In this document: positions 60,901 through 64,000 of the stretch, one piece after another
Layout: every line of letters begins with the position of its first letter
Position numbering within the stretch: position 1 is the first letter of the stretch
DNA from: Sphingomonas sp.
GTDB lineage: Bacteria > Pseudomonadota > Alphaproteobacteria > Sphingomonadales > Sphingomonadaceae
Direction of reading: 5' to 3'
Assembly: GCF_017745215.1 (NCBI RefSeq)
Contig: NZ_JAGHZV010000005.1
Coordinates: 124,001-188,000 of the forward strand
DNA length: 64,000 bases
Notes under the pieces: generated by a model
The model's database searches: none
Told to the model about the DNA's origin: nothing
Seen by the model: the letters and a program-made list of their open reading frames with translations, nothing else
Position numbers and translations under genes: made by a program

Positions 60901-61282
60901 CGGCGTGCCGCAGACCTGGCTGTTCCAGATCGTCTTCGCCGCGATCTCGCCGCTGATCGACACCGCGCTCATCGTCTCGATCGTCGGCACGATCGTCCGC
61001 GTCCTCCAGCACGGCTGGGCGCAGACGCAGACCGACGTGTTCCGCATGGGGCTCTACTGGCTGATCTTCACAGCGGTCGACCTCGCCTGCGGCTGGACCG
61101 CCTATGCGCTGGAGAAGCGCGAGAAGCGCTTCCCCGGCTTCCTGCTGCTCGCCCAGCGCTTCGTCTATCGCCAGGTGATGTACTGGGTCGTGCTCCGCGC
61201 GATCGGCTCGGCGGTGGCGGGCTTCTGGGTCGGCTGGGGCAAGCTGGAACGCACCGGACGGACGCGGACGCCAACCCCTTAG
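57926..61282 (+). CDS. GH18-like / NodB deacetylase / GT2 polysaccharide synthase fusion
   Basis: 1,118 residues. Membrane helix about 21-43. GH18-like domain about 90-400 with a reduced motif LCFDFENLP keeping the Asp-x-Glu. NodB deacetylase about 470-640 with TFDDGPDS, the two His in HSYTHPNM, RAPYF and LHDGGG, all intact. Membrane helix about 695-720. Cytoplasmic GT2 synthase about 745-970 with DDGSKD, DADTQ, EDQDL and QRYRW, all intact. Three or more C-terminal helices follow. Domain order gives a consistent topology: hydrolase and deacetylase outside, synthase inside. The combination suggests synthesis and modification of an N-acetylhexosamine polymer, as PgaB plus PgaC do for poly-N-acetylglucosamine. 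The product is unknown. Confidence 0.93.
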   Translation: MTHQPVFYDPSGFRKRWSLRGMVAVFLGIVIAAVLFATTLVDVPAGSPLAIGLERPQALRLGAQVARAGHHVRRGISTLGGWLPRKPAAHAGQPLTVGFYVPWDPASLDSLRGHLKQIDWVVPALAGVSGPDHALRIVNDPGLAYLLATAPTRPHQLTMVQNLDDGAWDGPNAATLLHDPAARARLIQALVAMAERQHAAGLCFDFENLPAKALPDYVKLLTEANKALDAKGLLVTVTIPADDPTWPLAQIAAVTDRLFLMDYDQHWQGGTAGPIAAQPWFIEQIRRSLSQVPRDKLIVALGSYGYDWHGDTVDAMTVEEALDAAHDSSTTPQFDPDSGNSRFAYEEEDGESHNIWLMDAAATWNQLQATRALGVNSVALWRLGSEDPGVWTTLDTWRQSPGTRGKARPDLASITPANDVDVEHSGEILRITATPTTGKRRMTFGADGLIHNVVYDSLPTPYVVSRTGAQNPKLIALTFDDGPDSYWTPRILDVLKAKHVPATFFVIGENAVDNPGLMRRLVAEGHEIGNHSYTHPNMAQVTDTEARLEFNTTQRVIEAYTGHSTRLFRAPYFGDAEPTTADEIGPALAAQQAGYTVVGLHVDPEDWQRPGVDAIINTTMREILEPEPDRSANIVLLHDGGGDRTQTLAALPQIIDRLRAKGYTFVPVSQLAGLTPAQVMPKVTAEDLAAVRFDVGIFRVLSAIGGGLVWLFFLAIALGMARAVLMTILAVTGRNHMPAPPMPGEPPFVSVIIPAYNEERVIEASVRRVLESEGVTLEVIVADDGSKDRTSAIVREVFGHDPRVQLLTLVNGGKAAALNRALKDATAPVIVALDADTQFEPLTIARLARWFADPDIGAVAGNAKVGNRVNLVTKWQAVEYVTAQNVERRALARFDAMMVVPGAVGAWRREALDDVGGYPEDTLAEDQDLTIAIQRDGWRVAYDVEAVAWTEAPESFKALAKQRYRWAFGTLQCLWKHGRLVLDRRPAGLALVGVPQTWLFQIVFAAISPLIDTALIVSIVGTIVRVLQHGWAQTQTDVFRMGLYWLIFTAVDLACGWTAYALEKREKRFPGFLLLAQRFVYRQVMYWVVLRAIGSAVAGFWVGWGKLERTGRTRTPTP

Positions 61283-61354
61283 ACCCGCCTCGTTTTTCCT
61301 TGGAGATCCGCTGCCGTACCCTATGATCGCGCCGGCGCCCCGGGGGGAGGTCTG

Positions 61355-62140
61355 ATGCTGTCGGTCTTGCTATTGATGATCCTGAGCCAGTCTGCCCAGA
61401 ACGGAGCAGGCCAGCCTGTTGCGAAGCCCCAGACAGCCACCCAGACCGCGCCCGCGGACGACCCCGCGCAGGATGCCGAAAATCCCCCGATCCTGGTCGT
61501 CGGAAGATTGCCGCACTGCCAACCCCGGCCGGGCGACCCGCTGGACGACGTGGACATGGCGCCCGCCGCGGCGCAGTCGCGCCAGCAAGTGATCAAGCGC
61601 GATCCCGCGACGGGCGTTCTGGGCATCTTTCCCGACGACGATCCGGTCACCGGCCCCGACATCTGGCAGCGCGCGGGCACGCGGATGGACCAATATGTCT
61701 TCCGCATACCCGAGGACGGTGCGCCGCTCTGCATCGGCGCACGGAGCGGTGGCCCGCACGGCTGGGGCCAGTTGCGTCAGGTGGTCGATGCGCGGCCCTA
61801 TCGCGGCAAGATCCTGCGCGTGACGATGTGGGCGGCGTCGCAGAAGGCCGGGCGCGTGTGGTTCTGGGTCGCCAGCGGCCGCCCGGGCAAGCCCAGCGCG
61901 ACGGCCCGGGCCGACATGGCCACCGAGACCGGCCAGTTCGAGTTCCGCGGCTCGCACACCTGGACGCCGATCAGCCTGACGATGGGGCCGGTGCGGTGCG
62001 ACCAGGAGAAGCTGAGCTTCGGCGTCATGCTCGACGGCCCCGGCGACCTATGGATCTATCAGCCGCGGCTGGAAGTGGTCGGCAGCCAGTCCGCGCGCGA
62101 GGCCGAACGCGACTGCGACGCCCTCAAGCCGAAGCGATAG
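61355..62140 (+). CDS. Secreted hypothetical protein
   Basis: 261 residues. Short signal peptide (MLSVLLLMILSQSAQ). A Pro/Ala/Asp-rich region to about residue 55, then a beta-sandwich-like domain (YRGKILRVTMWAASQKAGRV, GQFEFRGSHTWTPISLTM, LSFGVMLDGPGDLWIYQP) reminiscent of carbohydrate-binding jelly rolls. Three to four Cys residues could form disulfides. It stands 72 bases after the synthase fusion and might be cotranscribed. Function unknown. Confidence 0.75.
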   Translation: MLSVLLLMILSQSAQNGAGQPVAKPQTATQTAPADDPAQDAENPPILVVGRLPHCQPRPGDPLDDVDMAPAAAQSRQQVIKRDPATGVLGIFPDDDPVTGPDIWQRAGTRMDQYVFRIPEDGAPLCIGARSGGPHGWGQLRQVVDARPYRGKILRVTMWAASQKAGRVWFWVASGRPGKPSATARADMATETGQFEFRGSHTWTPISLTMGPVRCDQEKLSFGVMLDGPGDLWIYQPRLEVVGSQSAREAERDCDALKPKR

Positions 62141-62164
62141 CGAAGGCCGGCCGGCGTCGCGCGC

Positions 62165-63064
62165 CTATTTCCCCTGCAGCTTCGACAGGATCGCCATCGC
62201 CTGCTCGGCCCCGGCATTGGGCACCGTCTCGCCCGCCCGCGACGTGATCTCCGCCCAATGCGCCGCCACGCCTTCGGGGCTCAGCGCATCGCCATCGAGC
62301 CGCACGCCGGGGGTCAGCGTCACATAGGCCGATTGGAAGACCCCCGCGCCCGCACCCACGATCACATTGTTCGGCGCATCCTCGCTGACCAGGTAGAGCG
62401 CCGCGGGCGCGACCTTCTCGGGCTCGAAATGGCGGTACATCTCTTCGGGGAAGATGTCCTCGGTCATCCGCGTCGCCGCGGTCGGCGCGAGCGTGTTGAC
62501 GCGGATATCGTGCTTGGCGCCCTCGAGATGCAGCGTCTTGGCGAGACCGAGCACCCCCAGCTTGGCTGCGCCATAATTGGCCTGTCCGAAATTGCCGTAG
62601 AGCCCGCTCGACGAGGCGGTCATCAGGATGCGCCCGTAATTCTGCGCGCGCATCGTCTCCCACACCGCCTTGGCGCAGTTCGCCGAGCCGATGAGGTGGA
62701 CCTGCACCACGAACTCGAAATCCGCCGGCTCCATCTTGGCGAAGCTCTTGTCGCGCAGCACGCCGGCGTTGTTGATCAGGACGTCGACGCGGCCCCAGCG
62801 CGCCTTCGCCGCCTCGACCATCGCGACCATATGGCCGTAATCGGTGACGCTCCCGCCGTTCGACATCGCTGCGCCGCCGGCCGCCTCGATCTCCTCGACC
62901 ACCTTGAGCGCGGCGTCCGAATGGCCGGTGCCGTCGCGCGAGCCGCCGAGGTCGTTGACCACCACCTTCGCCCCGCGCGATGCCAGCTGCAGCGCATAGG
63001 CGCGCCCGAGCCCGCCGCCCGCGCCGGTGACGATCGCGACGCGATCCCTGAAGTCGATGGTCAT
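62165..63064 (-). CDS. SDR oxidoreductase of the MFE-2 hydroxyacyl-CoA dehydrogenase type
   Basis: 299 residues from ATG 63064. SDR motifs TGAGGGLG, NNAG, SSSGLYGNFGQANYGAAK with catalytic Tyr and Lys. The early VNDLGGSRDGTG and GGSVTDYG segments and length near 300 are characteristic of the (3R)-hydroxyacyl-CoA dehydrogenase part of multifunctional enzyme 2, so a role in beta-oxidation-like lipid or aromatic breakdown is likely. It is convergent with the secreted protein at 61355 and preceded by a REP-like repeat. Confidence 0.88.
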   Translation of the reverse strand: MTIDFRDRVAIVTGAGGGLGRAYALQLASRGAKVVVNDLGGSRDGTGHSDAALKVVEEIEAAGGAAMSNGGSVTDYGHMVAMVEAAKARWGRVDVLINNAGVLRDKSFAKMEPADFEFVVQVHLIGSANCAKAVWETMRAQNYGRILMTASSSGLYGNFGQANYGAAKLGVLGLAKTLHLEGAKHDIRVNTLAPTAATRMTEDIFPEEMYRHFEPEKVAPAALYLVSEDAPNNVIVGAGAGVFQSAYVTLTPGVRLDGDALSPEGVAAHWAEITSRAGETVPNAGAEQAMAILSKLQGK

Positions 63065-63097
63065 CGGGGCGTTCTCCGGGTTCGATCCACTCAAAGC

Positions 63098-63175
63098 GTC
63101 ATCCCGGCGAAAGGCGGGACCCAGGGGTCACGAGCGACATAGCTTGCTGGCCTGGGTCCCGGCTTTCGCCGGGAC
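63098..63175. repeat. REP-like palindromic unit
   Basis: Third full copy of the GTCATCCCGGCGAAAG...CTTTCGCCGGGA family, with point changes in the left arm (GGCGGGACC). It lies upstream of the SDR gene, between two minus-strand genes. Confidence 0.85.
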
Positions 63176-63264
63176 GGCTATTTCGGTTGGTCTAACGCCG
63201 GGAAAGGCGAAGGGGAACCGGCTGCATCATGGCCACACCGGTCCCCCGTAGGTCGCGGCGGGCC

Positions 63265-63570
63265 TCAGCCCCCGCGTTGCCGGCAATTGTCGAACTGGCC
63301 GGGTTTGCAGATCGGGTAGTGCGCCATCGGCGGCGGCGCCGGATAGGCCTGGTCGGGCGTCTGGGTGTTCGGCACGAACACCACCGTGTCGCCGGGCTTG
63401 GGCGTGCCGGTGAACAGCGGCTGGGTCGGCTGGTAGCCGCCCTGCGGGTCGGGCGCCGCCTCGGTGGTCGTGGTGGTGGTGACGGTCGTGCTGTCCTGCG
63501 TCGCGGGCGCGGTCTGGGCGACTGCGGTGCCCGAGACGGCGAGGGCTGCTGCCAGCGCAATCAGCTTCAT
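63265..63570 (-). CDS. Small secreted protein
   Basis: 101 residues. Clean signal peptide MKLIALAAALAVSGTAVAQ. A threonine-rich stretch (STTVTTTTTTEAAPD), then a proline-rich region (GGYQPTQPLFTGTPKPGDTV) and two Cys near the end (YPICKPGQFDNCRQ). No recognised domain. The composition suggests an envelope or extracellular protein. Confidence 0.75.
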   Translation of the reverse strand: MKLIALAAALAVSGTAVAQTAPATQDSTTVTTTTTTEAAPDPQGGYQPTQPLFTGTPKPGDTVVFVPNTQTPDQAYPAPPPMAHYPICKPGQFDNCRQRGG

Positions 63571-64000
63571 GGGGGCATCTCCTGGAGTTGCGCGAGCGCG
63601 GTTCGATTTCGCTCGCAGTCCAAACGCGGGAGATGCGGATTGGGTCCGGGGTCGTCGAAGCCCCGTCGAACACCAACAGCCGTCATCCCGGCGAAAGGAT
63701 AAAGCGCTCCCATCACCTTGAGATCATTTAATAATTGTGGATAGAATGCGGCTGTGCAGGAACCGTGCAGATATTTTTCCTGCACAGGTCAATTTCTCGG
63801 GTTTGCGGCGCGCTTCGATCATCCAAAAGCATGCCGCGATTCGCTCCGATCGACCACCCCAACCGCACTCATTCACCAGCGGCAAACCGACGAAGCTGCG
63901 CGCGCTCCATGTTGTTCGGTGAAAACCATCTCGTAACATAATCGGGTTGCAACGACTGGCTAACCCGCCCCGGCTCGACAAAATCAACGACGATGCGCAG
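63571..64000. other. Terminal intergenic stretch with a half repeat and a hairpin
   Basis: No supported gene in the last 430 bases. 63682-63698 is a single arm of the REP-like family without its partner. 63752-63787 forms a perfect 11-base stem CTGTGCAGGAA with its complement around a 14-base loop. The short frames on both strands are overlapping shadows without ribosome sites. Confidence 0.45.

Noticed and set aside
57866..61012. A 1,048-codon open frame on the minus strand
   Set aside because: It is antisense to the GH18/NodB/GT2 fusion, whose catalytic motifs are intact. Its product is Arg/Asp/Gly/Val-rich as expected of a mirror frame in high-GC DNA.
63724..63987. 87-codon minus-strand frame near the end
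   Set aside because: Crosses the palindromic hairpin, has no ribosome site and overlaps similar frames on the other strand.

Overview
The window is GC-rich chromosomal DNA from an alphaproteobacterium, most likely a Sphingomonas or close relative (Sphingomonadaceae). Grounds: a PEPxxWA-type C-terminal sorting signal, an HWE-family histidine kinase, alphaproteobacterial-type heme A synthase, a Wzc/Wza/polyprenyl-glycosylphosphotransferase exopolysaccharide cluster, and pervasive ATGA-type gene overlaps. The genus is inferred, not proven.

Positions 1 to about 26,400 form an accessory region that looks like a decayed, mobilizable genomic island. It holds two large RHS/YD-repeat proteins, each with an AT-rich variable C-terminal tip followed by a small candidate immunity gene (631-6143 and 13761-18292). 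It also holds an unrecognised HTH plus Nudix-like protein (6148-7584), a string of very small genes, an orphan VirD4/TraG-like coupling ATPase, a MobA/MobL relaxase with an oriT-like inverted repeat upstream, and a VirB2/TrbC-like pilin with no other T4SS genes in sight. Further right are an IS630-type insertion (18600-19647), fragments of one tyrosine recombinase, a compact intact tyrosine recombinase (19834-20406) next to a pair of 22-bp inverted repeats that bracket an intergenic region, several unknown small genes, a PEP-CTERM-type surface protein and a phage-type integrase (24762-26321) at the right edge.

From 26,450 onward the sequence reads as core chromosome. 26646-29746 carries an SDR, ctaA, cutA and a secreted unknown. 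29743-39481 is an exopolysaccharide block on the minus strand: initiating sugar transferase, glycosyltransferase, phosphatase, secreted protein, Wza-like export lipoprotein, Wzc-like BY-kinase with a Tyr-Gly tail, unknown exported protein, and Wzy/WaaL-like polymerase. It is followed by an FKBP isomerase and rpsU. 40960-46032 holds an OmpR/EnvZ-type pair, a nucleotidyltransferase-family protein and an MFS permease.

46036-57780 is a dense signalling block: two single-domain receivers, a TPR hybrid kinase, an EAL protein, a membrane kinase translationally coupled to a REC-GGDEF-EAL protein, and a four-PAS HWE kinase with its own receiver. This suggests local control of c-di-GMP and stress responses, possibly feeding the adjacent polysaccharide genes. 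57926-61282 encodes a three-domain GH18-like/NodB deacetylase/GT2 synthase fusion. The end of the window has a secreted unknown, an SDR and a small secreted protein.

REP-like palindromic units recur at 26.5, 40.8, 43.4 and 63.1 kb. No rRNA, tRNA or CRISPR array was seen. The candidates most worth following are the possible recombinase-driven invertible segment at 20428-20591, the HTH/Nudix-like protein, the C39-peptidase-RHS fusion, and the structured intergenic region at 50.6-51.0 kb.
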